Below are positions 24,001 through 35,084 of a stretch of 64,000 bases of DNA, one piece after another. Below the pieces are notes generated by a model, which had not been told where the DNA came from, ran no database searches, and worked only from the letters and a program-made list of their open reading frames with translations. Origin of the DNA: Antedon mediterranea (lineage: Eukaryota; Echinodermata; Crinoidea; Comatulida; Antedonidae); NCBI RefSeq assembly GCF_964355755.1, contig NC_092676.1, forward strand, positions 10,026,288 to 10,090,287, written 5' to 3'. The first letter of the stretch is position 1, and each line of letters starts with the position of its first letter. A program made the position numbers and the translations under genes.

Positions 24001-27000
24001 CATTCAAAATAAACTCATGCTCAACGACTCCAATACTGAAATGATCCATTTTCATTCAAAGTTCCGTGAGGCATCATCGTTTCCTTTGGTCCATATCGGA
24101 GATACTAGTGTCTCTACCTCCAGCTCAGCCAGAAATCTAGGCGTCCAACTAGACAACAGCCTCGGTTTAAAAGAACACATTCGTAATGTTTGCCGTGGTG
24201 CTTCCTTTGGAATTTACCAGATCGGCTAGATTCGTAAGTACCTTGACAAAACATCAACTGAAGGTCTTGTTCATGCTTTTGTTTCATCTCGTCTGGACTG
24301 TAATAACTCGCTTCTGTACGGCCTACCAACTTCTTATCTGTCTCCTCTTCAACGAATCCAAAATTCCGCCGCAAGACTTATCACTGGCACTAAACGACAT
24401 GAACATATTTCTCCCGTTTTACGTGACTTACACTGGTTGCCTGTAGATCAGCGCATTCGTTTTAAAATCCTGTTGCTGACATATGCAAGAGTTAAGTGGA
24501 CAAGCCAAGATCTGAAAAACTAGAAGCAGGGAAAAGCATTTGTATCATCTCAATGTGGTTGGGATTTAGAACGATTAGTTAGACGCTCTTTGCTATAGAA
24601 TTCTGCAAGGGAACATAGACTTACGTCTGTATCATGTGGACCCTCAAACATTGCTACAGACATCTACAGGTGGTTATCACAACATTCGTGTCTATTTTCA
24701 GATAATTTGCAATGAAAAGTATATATATGCATCCAGGAGAAACGGGTTGGCAAATTTTAGATAGTAAATCTACCCAATCAGACTGATAAACCTCCAGCAC
24801 TATACTGAATTTTATCTACTGTGACTGCAATACGTGTACATACTGACACCATGGTCTCTTTTGCAGTGTGTCCACGGAGTGCAGAGAAGCTGCAGGAATT
24901 CCGAGCCACCAGACTTACAGTACGTGACTAATTGATTGGCGGTAAATGAGCAAGATAATTTTCAATAACAACATGAATATCTTACAGTAAAACAAGGAAC
25001 AAATCAGATACCATATGTGATTACTTTCACATAATTAGGACATACTGTACGCTGATATTTAACCCACGTTCCATTTCAGTTACAGTTTATTGCCATGTGT
25101 TTATTTCTATTCTAAATATGCTTGTACCACACCTACCAAGAAGTCACACAATACTTTTCTACTTGAAAAGGTATGAAAAAAAAAATAGTATATATTCATG
25201 AAAAAAACGAGCAGAAAATAGGATTAGCATAAGAATTCAGCGGTCATTTTAAAATATGCTAATTAGTATGCAAATTAACAAGTAACCTTTTCCAAATAAA
25301 AGCCCATGGGTCAATACCTCAATCGGAACTTTAAACCATTCAAATAGGCCGTTTTTAGGTAAAAATAATATGTCAAATTATTGAATTTTGGCGGCCATTT
25401 TGGATTTATGCAAATTAGACACCTTTCCCTATTAGTATTTTTGAGACTTTTAATATGGTGTTCTGGGGACCTAAAAAAAATGCATTGTGGTGAAAAAAAT
25501 TTTGTTGCAATTAGTTCCAAGTAAATAGGTAAAATGACTGGACTATCAGTGACCTCTACTTACACAGGCTGTAATTTGTTGCCCTTGTTCTACTTTGAAA
25601 GGTGGTCTGAATATAATATCATTGATCTCTTTTATTTGAGACGCTAAACAAGATGAACCGATCAGAAGAAGGATAGCAGCTACAATACAAAAAATTAACT
25701 CCTGTAAGGAAGAGAAAACATGTTCAATGGAAATACATACATATATTATAAAGGCCTATAGCAATTATATTGTATATGTAATATCGCACGTCTTATGATT
25801 TATTTTAAATTCAGTGGTTGGCAAAAAGACTGAGGTTATGAGAGTGGTTTATATGGGGAGCTGCATTTAGATATAGTGTTTATAGTAATTACCCTATTGT
25901 TTTTACCATGTCTATAATTATTCAGTAAGTATATACGTACAGTTTATTAAAAATAGATTAGTTATTAAAATAATCATACCGCTTTAGCAACATTAGATTT
26001 GTTGTGACCCATCCATTCTGCCATGAAAATGTGACCAATCACAGTGACACCTATCACGATTGCCACAAGCATTGCAAATACTGCATACAAGTAAAGCTCC
26101 CAGAATACGTCGCTGCAAACACAAGGTGACCAGATGCTCTTACAATCGACTAATAGATCAACAATAAGAGCAAATCCGATTATCAGTAAAGTCTGTCAAG
26201 AAAAGAAGCATATCATTTTAGGTCTATTCTATAAATAGTCTGCATAATAAAAAGTATCTGCAGCTCTGAGGAACGAACTCATTTTGTATATAGTGAGGTT
26301 TCTTTTTTTCTTCCCACTTTTATTTCTTAAAATTTCATAGATATAAATAATTATGAACATAATATTGTACATAGACCTTAACTACTGTATTTATTGTACA
26401 CGAGTAGCAATGATGACAGAGCATATATCAAGATCTAGAATAATTTATTGTGATATAAAAGATAAGGGTATTCTATTATGAATAACATAATTATAATATA
26501 ATAATTCACAAATAGGAAAGGATAAACAATATTATCTTAACAAATTGAAATCCTAAAATGAAAAAAAATAAAAATAAAACTACCCTGTACAGTATATCTA
26601 TTTCATTGCAGCTCCATTGTTGTATGTTTATCTTTTGTGGCGTAAACACTACATAACCATAAAATCATATTATTTTCATTATTATAAACTTTTTTGTGAT
26701 TTTGATTTTCATCAATAACATTTTAAAACTTATAAATTTCATATTACCTTCTTTTTTCATAAATTTTCTTATATTTTTCTATACTACACACTTACAATAG
26801 TTTAAGAAGTTATCACAAAGACAATTTTGTCATGTATTTTATTGTTTGTCATTTCAGAATTATTATTTTACAATTTATGTATATGCCTGTACAAGATAAA
26901 ACAAATGAAAATCATAGCTAATTTAATGCTGATATTGATAATTTGTATTCTATAATAGTGAAGGCTGCAGATGTGTAAATATAATCTCTAGATTATCTCC

Positions 27001-28376
27001 CGTTACTTACGATTCTGAGCATTCTCCTCCAAAAATTCTGAATAAATTTACAAATAAAAAACAAATGATTTTCATTTTTCAATTTCTCCACATTTATCAC
27101 ACGTTTGTGTTTCTTTAACTTTCCAATGATAAAGCCATTTGTTGATAGTCAGGATTTATGTAAAATCTTATAATTGAATTGTGCTAATTTCTAATCCTTC
27201 ATTTTACATACTTTCCGTTAACCAAGATGTTTTTGCCAATCTATGTTGTTGTCATTTTAGTTGTGACATTGGAATAATGACATGTTCATTCACAAACCAT
27301 GAGTACATTAGTTTGGTAGTAATACTTTCATATTTGGTCTTAACTAACTCATTATCATCATTACATTCGAACATCATGTAGGCCTACTATTAACAATAAG
27401 TTTCCAATGAATTGGTATTGCTTTAATAATACACAAATACTCATTTAACCAGTTTATATAGACCTACTGAAATAAATTTATTGTGATCACATAAAAATCA
27501 TAGATACAGCATACCTAAATGAAATTAATTAGCTTAATTTAAAATATACTCTATATACTTGGACTCCTTTTATATTAGGCAACTAACATAATTTAATTTG
27601 TTTTAGTGCATGCAACACGTGATATTCTACTAATGACATTAATATAATTTTTTTTAATATGGCAGCTAATATTATTATTCAATGAAAAACTAAAAAGAGA
27701 CGTTACAGAAGGTATTTACATTAGTTAATAACTAATTAATTAATAACAATAGAATGTTTACTGGACTTTGAAGCTAGTTATGTTAAACAAATAAAAACAC
27801 AGCAAATGATAGTTTGGTGCAAAGTTTAAAAATCACTATCGTTTTATTAATAAAGGCTTTTTGGGCGTGCCCTACATAACGAACATTTATTCAAATCTGG
27901 CATTCGAAATAAACAAGAACACTATGTCGATATTTCGACTTACTATGTCGATATTTTGATTTAATAATGAGGAATTTTTACTTAATTCGATAATAAGCTA
28001 TACTAAAATGGCTGGAACAGGCTTTCGTATGAGTACAAATTGAAAGTCAAAGAGAAACTCAAAACCATCACATCTATAATCGTAGGATTTTCATGGTTCT
28101 TCGTGTATTTTTGTCAATATAAAATACTTTAAGTCATCTGTTTTTAATCTAAACTATAATATATATTTATAAACAAATGGATATCTTAATATTATTATAC
28201 AGTAATTGTACTTTGTGATTTGTTTTTTTGAAACTTATTTTGTACAAATAGTATTTAGATTGATGGTCATGTTCACATGTAGCCTAACTGCCTAAGAACC
28301 AAACTGTATTGCTTATACTTACGGCTACAGTACACTTCAGTATTCCATTCAGAGTTGCCAAATACTTGAAATACAT
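18051..28376 (-). CDS. MARVEL-type four-span membrane protein, gene B (4 exons)
   Basis: The spliced product has 161 residues. Exons are 28376-28323 (18 codons), 26192-25980 (71), 25701-25564 (46) and 18131-18051 (26 plus TAA). Donors are GTAAGT, GTATGA and GTAAGT; acceptors end in GACAG, TACAG and TTTAG; all junctions are phase 0. The exon pattern and the short N-terminus ending NGILK match gene A. Spans are at ~12-31 (TLLIIGFALIV), ~53-74 (AIVIGVTVIGHIF), ~90-109 (ELIFCIVAAILLLIG) and ~136-154. In the last exon, 15 of the first 20 residues equal those of gene A. The span 1-2 loop differs most: gene B has three Cys there (DCKSIWSPCVC), which could form extracellular disulfides, while gene A has none. 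Intron 3 is 7.4 kb and hosts two LINEs. The family is known for trafficking and junctional roles; the specific role is unknown. Confidence 0.8.
18638..18900 (+). repeat. Dispersed repeat, inverted relative to 25250-25545
   Basis: Blocks GAACTAATTGCAACA, AGGTCCCCAGAACACCATA, TCTAATTTGCAT, TCAATAATTTGACATAT and CCTATTTGAATG.TTTAAAGTT occur here in order. They occur again as the reverse complement at 25250-25545, with a shorter relative at 40137-40280. Both long copies are inside intron 3 of MARVEL gene B, near its two ends. Confidence 0.8.
18995..22130 (-). pseudogene. CR1/L2-like LINE with 2A peptide, EN and decayed RT
   Basis: Read from about 22130 down, the frames give a 2A motif (22067-22023) and then an APE endonuclease (from about 21960: VNVNSLLDK, LLLQETKL, YRPPN, GDMNCDFN, LIDVFLTNN). 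A frameshift near 21370 follows, then SDHDF in another frame. Next come the linker and RT (20850-19445), with SAGHDGIDGKHV, NYRPISVLPIMSKVIEK, motif A FIDLRKAFD and motif B IPQGS. The catalytic YADD position reads DMDP (about 20055), so the RT would be inactive even with the frames restored. The C-terminal part continues to about 19270, and a 3' tail rich in GAGGGTA..CC and TATTTATT ends near 18995. The element lies in sense orientation within intron 3 of MARVEL gene B. A short dispersed tail of the same kind is at 43437-43643. Confidence 0.8.
22023..22067 (-). other. 2A ribosome-skipping peptide coding motif
   Basis: The minus strand encodes NLLALSGDVEINPGP immediately upstream of and in frame with the LINE endonuclease region. 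The D-V-E-x-N-P-G-P signature defines 2A peptides, which release the upstream chain at the Gly-Pro bond during translation. 2A sequences are established in sea-urchin and other APE-type LINEs. No in-frame ATG remains upstream here; a TAA occurs at about 22151. Confidence 0.8.
22180..22542 (-). CDS. Hypothetical 120-codon frame with one membrane span
   Basis: I do not recognise this product. The frame begins with a hydrophilic segment (MENCELLDLENRLMVRRKPFG after an upstream Met), has a basic VRRK flank and then a clear hydrophobic span (LLTIISSIVILLAYIINTAL), and ends in a Cys-containing tail, the layout of a type II signal anchor. A GTGAGC after the span (codons TALD) could be a donor, which would make it a first exon. 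It lies in intron 3 of MARVEL gene B between two LINEs on the same strand as the 2A LINE, and might also be part of an insertion. A chance frame remains possible. Confidence 0.3.
   Translation of the reverse strand: MVTTVFIMENCELLDLENRLMVRRKPFGLLTIISSIVILLAYIINTALDVSIYNCFNDGNAPKHRTLWSHPDCIPSLGLHLDYFPSSVCVKFSTSCDRKRSMEIATNPGHCTAFVTLNEH
22560..23340. other. Intronic stretch, nothing recognised
   Basis: This part of MARVEL gene B intron 3 lies between two LINE copies. A small inverted repeat GGTTATCC...GGATAACC is at about 22898-22922. There is no coding or RNA feature. Confidence 0.4.
23345..24490 (+). pseudogene. L2/CR1-group LINE fragment, RT domain
   Basis: A 291-codon frame from 23354 encodes most of an RT: NYRPIANLPFLFKVLERI, FHSTETALLRVTNDLL, motif A LLDYSAAFDTINHDLL, motif B VPQGS..GPL and an intact YADD (MIYADDTQLY, about 23897-23926). 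Motif E ARNLGVQLD lies near 24135. A nonsense codon at 24227-24229 is followed in the same frame by YLDKTSTEGLVHAFVSSRLD, QRIQNSAARLITG and LHWLPVDQRIRFKILLLTY, where homology stops at about 24487. It lacks the endonuclease and the 3' end. It is antisense to MARVEL gene B, within intron 3. Confidence 0.85.
24491..25563. repeat. Intronic stretch with inverted dispersed repeat 25250-25545
   Basis: 24491-25250 holds nothing recognised. 25250-25545 is the reverse complement, with divergence, of 18638-18900. Together the two form a long-range inverted repeat around the LINE cargo of intron 3, ending 19 bp before exon 3 of MARVEL gene B. Confidence 0.6.
26193..28322. other. Intron 1 of MARVEL gene B
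   Basis: Very AT-rich with no gene. It contains the possible 27-nt cassette exon at 27011-27037. No mobile element is recognised. Confidence 0.5.
27011..27037 (-). other. Candidate 27-nt cassette exon in MARVEL gene B
   Basis: On the minus strand TTATTCAG precedes and GTAAGT follows a 27-nt segment coding NFWRRMLRI. Inserted between exons 1 and 2 (both phase 0), it would add nine residues just before membrane span 1 without a frame change. Its ATG could also begin a short isoform MLRI-TLLIIGF. Splice sites are good, but there is no homologue in gene A that I can see. Confidence 0.35.
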
Positions 28377-28389
28377 GATTTAAACGTCT

Positions 28390-29040
28390 GAAAAGGATAT
28401 TTCAACACTGATATTAATTAATTCGGTGCTACAATAAACAAAAATGTTGTCTAAATCTACAATACAACAGAGAAAGTTCATGAACATTTTTATACCAGGC
28501 CTATATACTTTTTTTTATGATTCAATATTTACACATCTTTATACAGAATGTTATAATGATATACAGATATTAGTCTCCAAATAGGCTATGTCTGATAAAG
28601 AAGCCTTAAATAAACATATAAATATGATAATATTGAGTGATATACATCGTTTGAAAGCAAAATAATTGAGGATTTTTTAATAAGTGTTACGCATATTCAA
28701 ATTCTATTTCATTTGTTAGGTAAATTCAACAACTATACACATAAACATAAAGATGACAACGGTGTAGCATCCTGGAGATTGCCATGAACGCTAAGCACTA
28801 TCGCGTGCTAAACGTCAAACAAGTGAAAGCAGAATCTATATATAAATATTCCTTATTAATAATATAAAATGTCGTTAACAAACCAAACAATCAAACAAAT
28901 GTTACAGTTACAAAGGTTTATGTGATTGTTTTACACAAAGGTGTTCGTCTAATAACAGGTATAAAATGTGTGTATGGCTAGAAATGTTGTTAATGTTATG
29001 GCTATCGTGTGGCAGGCTTTCTTGGCCTTAGCTATCTTTA
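28390..29040. other. Upstream flank of MARVEL gene B
   Basis: AT-rich; probably contains the promoter, but no specific element is recognised. The satellite starts at 29041. Confidence 0.4.
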
Positions 29041-31321
29041 AATTTAAACTTTTAAAAATTGAGTTTGTGAATAGAAAATAATTTCCGATCGAAGCTTATT
29101 TACTTTTAACAATTATGCGATCTATAAATTAGGTACACACTAGAGTGTTCACTGGTTCGTATGGCTGTAAAGTATTACCGGAGGACCTAAATAAATTTAA
29201 ACTTTTACAAATTGAGTTTGTGAATAGAAAATAATTTCCGATCGAAGCTTACCTACCTTTAAAAAGGATGCGATCTTTAAAATAGGTACACACTAGAGTT
29301 TTCACTGGTTCGTATGGCTGTAAAGTATTACCGGAGGACCTAACTAAATTTAAACTTTTACAAATTGAGTTTGTGAATAGAAAATAATTTCCGATCGAAG
29401 CTTACCTACCTTTAACAAGGATGCGATCTTTAAAATAGGTACACACTAGAGTTTTCACTGGTTCGTATGGCTGTAAAGTATTACCGGAGGACCTAACTAA
29501 ATTTAAACTTTTACAAATTGAGTTTGTGAATAGAAAATAATTTCCGATCGAAGCTTACCTACCTTTAACAAGGATGCGATCTTTAAAATAGAATTTTCAC
29601 TGGTTCGTATGGCTGTAAAGTATTACCGGAGGACCTAACTAAATTTAAACTTTTACAAATTGAGTTTGTGAATAGAAAATAATTTCCGATCGAAGCTTAC
29701 ATACCTTTAACAAGGATGCGATCTTTAAAATAGGTACACACTAGAATTTTCACTGGTTCGTATGGCTGTTAAGAATTACCGGAGGACCTAACTAAATTTA
29801 AACTTTTACAAATTGAGTTTGTGAATAGAAAATAATTTCCGATCGAAGCTTACCTACCTTTAACAAGGATGCGATCTTTAAAATAGGTACACACTAGAAT
29901 TTTCACTGGTTCGTATGGCTGTTAAGAATTACCGGAGGACCTAACTAAATTTAAACTTTTACAAATTGAGTTTGTGAATAGAAAATAATTTCCGATCGAA
30001 GCTTACCTACCTTTAACAAGGATGCGATCTTTAAAATAGGTACACACTAGAATTTTCACTTGTTCGTATGGCTGCAAAGTATTACCGGAGGACCTAACTA
30101 AATTTAAACTTTTACAAATTGAGTTTGTGAATAGAAAATAATTTCCGATCGACGCTTACCTACCTTTAACAAGGATGCGATCTTTAAAATAGGTACACAC
30201 TAGAATTTTCACTGGTTCGTATGGCTGTTAAGAATTACCGGAGGACCTAACTAAATTTAAACTTTTACAAATTGAGTTTGTGAATAGAAAATAATTTCCA
30301 ATCGAAGCTTACCTACCTTTAACAAGGATACGATCTTTAAAATAGGTACACACTAGAATTTTCACTGGTTCGTATGGCTGTAAAGTATTACCGGAGGACC
30401 TAACTAAATTTAAACTTTTACAAATTGAGTTTGTGAATAGAAAATAATTTCCGATCGAAGCTTACCTACCTTTAACAAGGATGCGATCTTTAAAATAGGT
30501 ACACACTAGAATTTTCACTGGTTCGTATGGCTGTTAAGAATTACCGGAGGACCTAACTAAATTTAAACTTTTACAAATTGAGTTTGTGAATAGAAAATAA
30601 TTTCCGATCGAAGCTTACCTACCTTTAACAAGGATGCGATCTTTAAAATAGGTACACACTAGAATTTTCACTGGTTCGTATGGCTGTAAAGTATTACCGG
30701 AGGACCTAACTAAATTTAAACTTTTACAAATTGAGTTTGTGAATAGAAAATAATTTCCGATCGAAGCTTACCTACCTTTAACAAGGATGCGATCTTTAAA
30801 ATAGGTACACACTAGAATTTTCACTGGTTCGTATGGCTGTAAAGTATTACCGGAGGACCTAACTAAATTTAAACTTTTACAAATTGAGTTTGTGAATAGA
30901 AAATAATTTCCGATCGAAGCTTACCTACCTTTAACAAGGATGCGATCTTTAAAATAGGTACACACTAGAGTTTTCACTGGTTCGTATGGCTGTTAAGAAT
31001 TACCGGAGGACCTAACTAAATTTAAACTTTTACAAATTGAGTTTGTGAATAGAAAATAATTTCCGATCGAAGCTTACCTACCTTTAACAAGGATGCGATC
31101 TTTAAAATAGGTACACACTAGAGTTTTCACTGGTTCGTATGGCTGTAAAGTATTACCGGAGGACCTAACTAAATTTAAACTTTTACAAATTGAGTTTGTG
31201 AATAGAAAATAATTTCCGATCGAAGCTTACCTACCTTTAACAAGGATGCGATCTTTAAAATAGGTACACACTAGAGTTTTCACTGGTTCGTATGGCTGTT
31301 AAGAATTACCGGAGGACCTAA
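29041..31321 (+). repeat. Satellite array, 15 copies of a 153-bp unit
   Basis: The phrase AATTTAAACTTTTACAAATT begins units at 29041, 29194, 29347, 29500, 29642 and then every 153 bp to 31172, giving 15 units. The fourth unit is 142 bp because it lacks 11 bp around GTACACACTAG. Each unit contains TTTCCGATCGAAGCTTACC, GGATGCGATCTTTAAAATAG and TTACCGGAGGACCTAA. Two variants occur at one site (CTGTAAAGTATT or CTGTTAAGAATT), in the order AAAABBABABAABAB, where the seventh unit is an A with one change. Units are nearly identical, pointing to recent homogenisation. There is no coding frame. Confidence 0.95.
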
Positions 31322-31829
31322 TTGAAAAAACGGTTAATTACAAAGTCCAATAATGCAATAGAACATTTCGTGAGCCAGACATCTTTACTATTTACATAGG
31401 CCTACATCACACATTTAATTAATGGTCTGTATTGCAAGTCTTTATATCAGTTAACTATACAAACACGATAGGAGTTGCGATATTAGGACTTCCCTAATGC
31501 TTCAAATTGATTAAATTTCATTTTGTTGGCTGACAAAACCAGTATAGTTTTTTTCACGAAAATTACACACCTTTATATCCTCAATTAATAAGCAATTAAT
31601 CAGTATTTCTGCATGGTTTAAAGGTAAATTAATTTTATCAAAAACTAACTTAATTTACTTTTATCATAAGAAATGTAAAAAAGATATACATTCAGATATT
31701 GTCATACTCCGGTGGCAGGAGGGGGGAATCACCACCCGAAAGGGGACAAATTGCCATCCAACTTTTCTAGACTAGAATTTTCCGTAGATTACGAATATGG
31801 AAGGTAATCGATCAGGATAGGAAGCGTTT

Positions 31830-32800
31830 TCGAGATATAAGGGGTCAAAGTTCAAATTTGACCAATTACAATGTATTATGTATATGTATTATAACAAATT
31901 TATTGAAGCACAATTTGGTCTGTTATTACATTTTTATGATTATAAGTGTCTATTCAATCACCTTATAAAAAAAAAAATCCTTTGTGATTAAGGGTCAAAT
32001 GTCAATATTGACCAATCATAAAACGTACCTATAAAACCAAATAAAAACTAATATTTAATAAAAAATTGGATGTTTTCTCATCCTGTTAATCAATCATACG
32101 CAATGTAAAAGAGCGAATTCATCATTTCATCAGTTGACATGAGGTCAATTTCATCAGTTGACATAAGGTCAAAGGTCAACATTTTAATACGCGTATTAGT
32201 TAACAAATAAATGCAAAGTTGTCGAAACTATGATATTGATGCTTTTACAAGTAATCAAATTATTTGATTAGTAAAGTTATGTTATTTCATTATAATACTG
32301 TATTTAATCAAATCATCAGACTTCAATCAAGATAAGAAGCGAATTGGAAGAGATAAGGGGTCAAAGTTCAAAATTGACCAATTATAACAATGTATTATAT
32401 ACATATGTATTATAACCAATTTATTAAATTTCAATTTTAATACATGTATATGGTTATAGGTATTGTATGGTGTTATTCAGTCGCCTTATAAAACAAATAC
32501 TTTGCAATTAAAGGTCAAATGTCAATATTGACCAATCACACAATTTGCATTTAAAACCAAATAAAAACTAACATTTAAGACAAAATGTTATGTTTTATCA
32601 TTCTGTTAAGACATCTATCAATCATACACAATCAAAAGAGCACATTTATCATTACACAAGTCGACATGGGTCAAAGGTCAACATTTGAACAAATGATCCA
32701 CTAAATAATGCAAAGTTATTCAAACTATGAGATCGATGTTCATAAATGTAATCACATTATTTGATCAGTGAAGTTATGGTATTTTTATATTTTTTCTAGT
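31830..32800 (+). repeat. Two ~516-bp direct copies with GGTCAAAGGTCA-type motifs
   Basis: The phrase GGGGTCAAAGTTCAAA starts at 31841 and again at 32357. Both are followed by TTGACCAAT, a TATGTATTATAAC block, an AAATGTCAATATTGACCAATC block, AAATAAAAACTAA and a TCAATCATACxCAAT block. Perfect or near-perfect direct repeats of AGGTCA spaced by one base lie inside (32166-32178; near 32667). Confidence 0.75.
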
Positions 32801-33129
32801 GCGCATTATTTTAAATGTATTAATATAATACTGTAAAGTAAATAATTTAATTAATATTATGACGATTAAAATGTTATGATGTTAAAAAAAATGTTGCGCT
32901 GACCTTCAATGATTTGCCACTATACAGTTGCATTTATTAGGGCAACAATATTCGTTTTTGGAAAATAAACTACTATTCATCAGAACCAGAGAATACCAAT
33001 TCGTACAGGATAGGGCATAGGCAGATCCAGGTGGCCAAACTCAATCCACAACTCACTACACAGACAGACCACAATTTTTATATAGTTTGGCCCATACAGG
33101 AAAGAGTTTCCTGTATACAAAGGATTCTA

Positions 33130-34170
33130 AAATAACCCATATGGATTTGCCCGAATGAACCCTTTGAGGACCCTTTTGGGATCTCTATGTGGTGTGCTTC
33201 TACATAAGGCCCTGTATTAGAAATTAGTAAATAGTTCATAGATGAACTATGGAATAAAACTAAATGTGCACCCTCAATCTTTAAATAACATTTATGGATT
33301 TGCTCAAATGAACCCAAGGGCTGATCCTTCATGGACCTTTCGGGGTTCTCTATGTGGGGCTACAAGAGACCCTATATTGGAAATAATGTATGTGGGGTGA
33401 AAATGTGGGTTCATAGAGATATAATAAATATCCCTGTGCGCCCTCGATCATCCATAAAGAACATTTTATGGATTTGCCCAAATTAACCCAAGGGCCGGTC
33501 GTTCTCCATGGATGGACATTAAGCTCCATAATGGAAATATAAGGGGTGACACTGTGAGTTCATATAGACAGGCGCGGCCCATGAATTAAGCTGCCTGTGC
33601 ACTCTCGATCCTTAAGACAAATTTATGGATTTGCCCAAATTAACCCCCAAAGGCCGGTCCTCCATGGATGGACATTAAGCCCCATAATGGACATATAAGG
33701 GGTGACACTGTGGGTTCATAATAGACAGGCGGGCCCATGGAATAAAGCTGCCTTGCACTCTCCATCCTTAAGGAACACTTATGAATTTGCCCAAATTAAC
33801 CCAAGGGCCGGTCATCCATGGACATTAAGCCTCATAATGGAAATATAAGGGGTGACAATGTTGGTTAATATAGACAGGCACATGGAATAAAGCTGCCTGT
33901 GCACTCTCGATCCTTAAAGAACCGATTTGGATTTTGCCTAAAATAAAACAATTACAGCAGGTCATCTATTTAAACTCTTCTGTGGTTCTCTACTGTATGG
34001 TCAGTTCTACATTTGGCTCCTGTATGGGATCAATGCATTTGGCTACATAAGTTACTGTGTTAGAAATATATCGGGTAATTAAAACTGTAGGTTCCAATAT
34101 TAAGCCATGGGAAAAGCCTGTCTGTGCACCCTCAATCCTTTTAAAAGAACCCATATGGATTTGCCAAAAT
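33130..34170 (+). repeat. ~155-bp tandem repeat, about 6-7 diverged copies
   Basis: TGGATTTGCCC-type starts occur near 33141, 33295, 33469, 33627, 33782, 33927 and 34158. Units share TTAACCCAAGGGCCGGTC, CATGGATGGACATTAAGC, ATAATGGAAATATAAGGGG and GTGCACTCTCGATCCTTAA. The centre copies are most alike. It lies within the long-TIR element. Confidence 0.8.
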
Positions 34171-35084
34171 GAACCAAGGGTAACTTCTGAATTCTCTATG
34201 AGCCGTACATTCCGTTTATTGGAGATACATGGCTCAAAAGAAAGACATTGTACTGTATAGTAATAGTATTATTCCCCTTCCACACCTCTTTTTTAATTAA
34301 ATCTGCCCTGATAGGCTCTTTGTAAAGGCTTTCAAGGCAATAATCACACTTGTATTTTTCAAACAGTATAATCTATTAGATTGAATAAAAATATCTATTA
34401 TAAACAATTTGCCGTTAGAAATCTCTATGCCATGTCGTTATTTAGATGAGAAAAACAGGTCAAAGGTTAAAATTACAGAAAAATAGGTGTTTAAGTCACT
34501 TTTTGAAAAAAATGTTGCATTATGTAAAGTATAAACATATATATTGTGAACAATTTGACACCAAAATTGGCTCCTTACGACAAATATTTATTAATGTTTT
34601 TATAACCTTATTCAATTATGTCAAAGGTTAATAACCACACTTTCGGTCATTTTCAAGCAATATCATCTGTTATACTGAATATAAATGTATATCTTGGAAA
34701 CAATTTGCTCCTATTTTTAATTCTCTCCGACCTGCCGTTACTTAGATATAGCAAAAAGAGGTCAAAGGTCAAAATTGCTAACAATGGGATTTCCGGTCAA
34801 TTTTTCAAAGAAAGTTCTGTTAGAGCTAATATAAATATATACATTGTGAACAATTTGACACTAAAATTATCTCACTACGTCCAGAATTTCCAGAGATATA
34901 GCATGTTTTTATATTGGTCAATTTTGAACTTTGACCCCTTATATCTCGAAAACGCTTCCTATCCTGATCGATTACCTTCCATATTCGTAATCTACGGAAA
35001 ATTCTGGTCTAGAAAAGTTGGATGGCAATTTGTCCCCTTTCGGGTGGTGATATCCCCCCTCCTGCCACCGGACTATTGACAATC

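Larger units (their letters stand above)
31698..35083. mobile_element. 3.4-kb element with ~170-bp terminal inverted repeats
   Basis: Left terminus ATTGTCATACTCCGGTGGC (31698) is mirrored by CACCGGACTATTGACAAT at the right (35066-35083). Homology of the inverted arms runs about 170 bp inward, through GGTAATCGATCAGGATAGG and CGAGATATAAGGGGTCAAAG on the left and their complements on the right. CATTCA lies just outside both ends (with a 3-bp offset on the left) and may be the target duplication. The interior has no transposase and consists of repeats: two 516-bp-spaced copies at 31830-32790, a tandem at 33130-34160, and a third set at 34440-34900. It is non-autonomous. Confidence 0.8.

Noticed and set aside
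29041-31321. Regular repeat array as a CRISPR candidate
   Set aside because: Units are contiguous 153-bp copies without unique spacers, in eukaryotic DNA.
34446-35079. Frames of 61 and 153 codons
   Set aside because: They lie in the right-hand repeats and terminal repeat of the long-TIR element, where the sequence is repetitive and the left arm has no equivalent frame.
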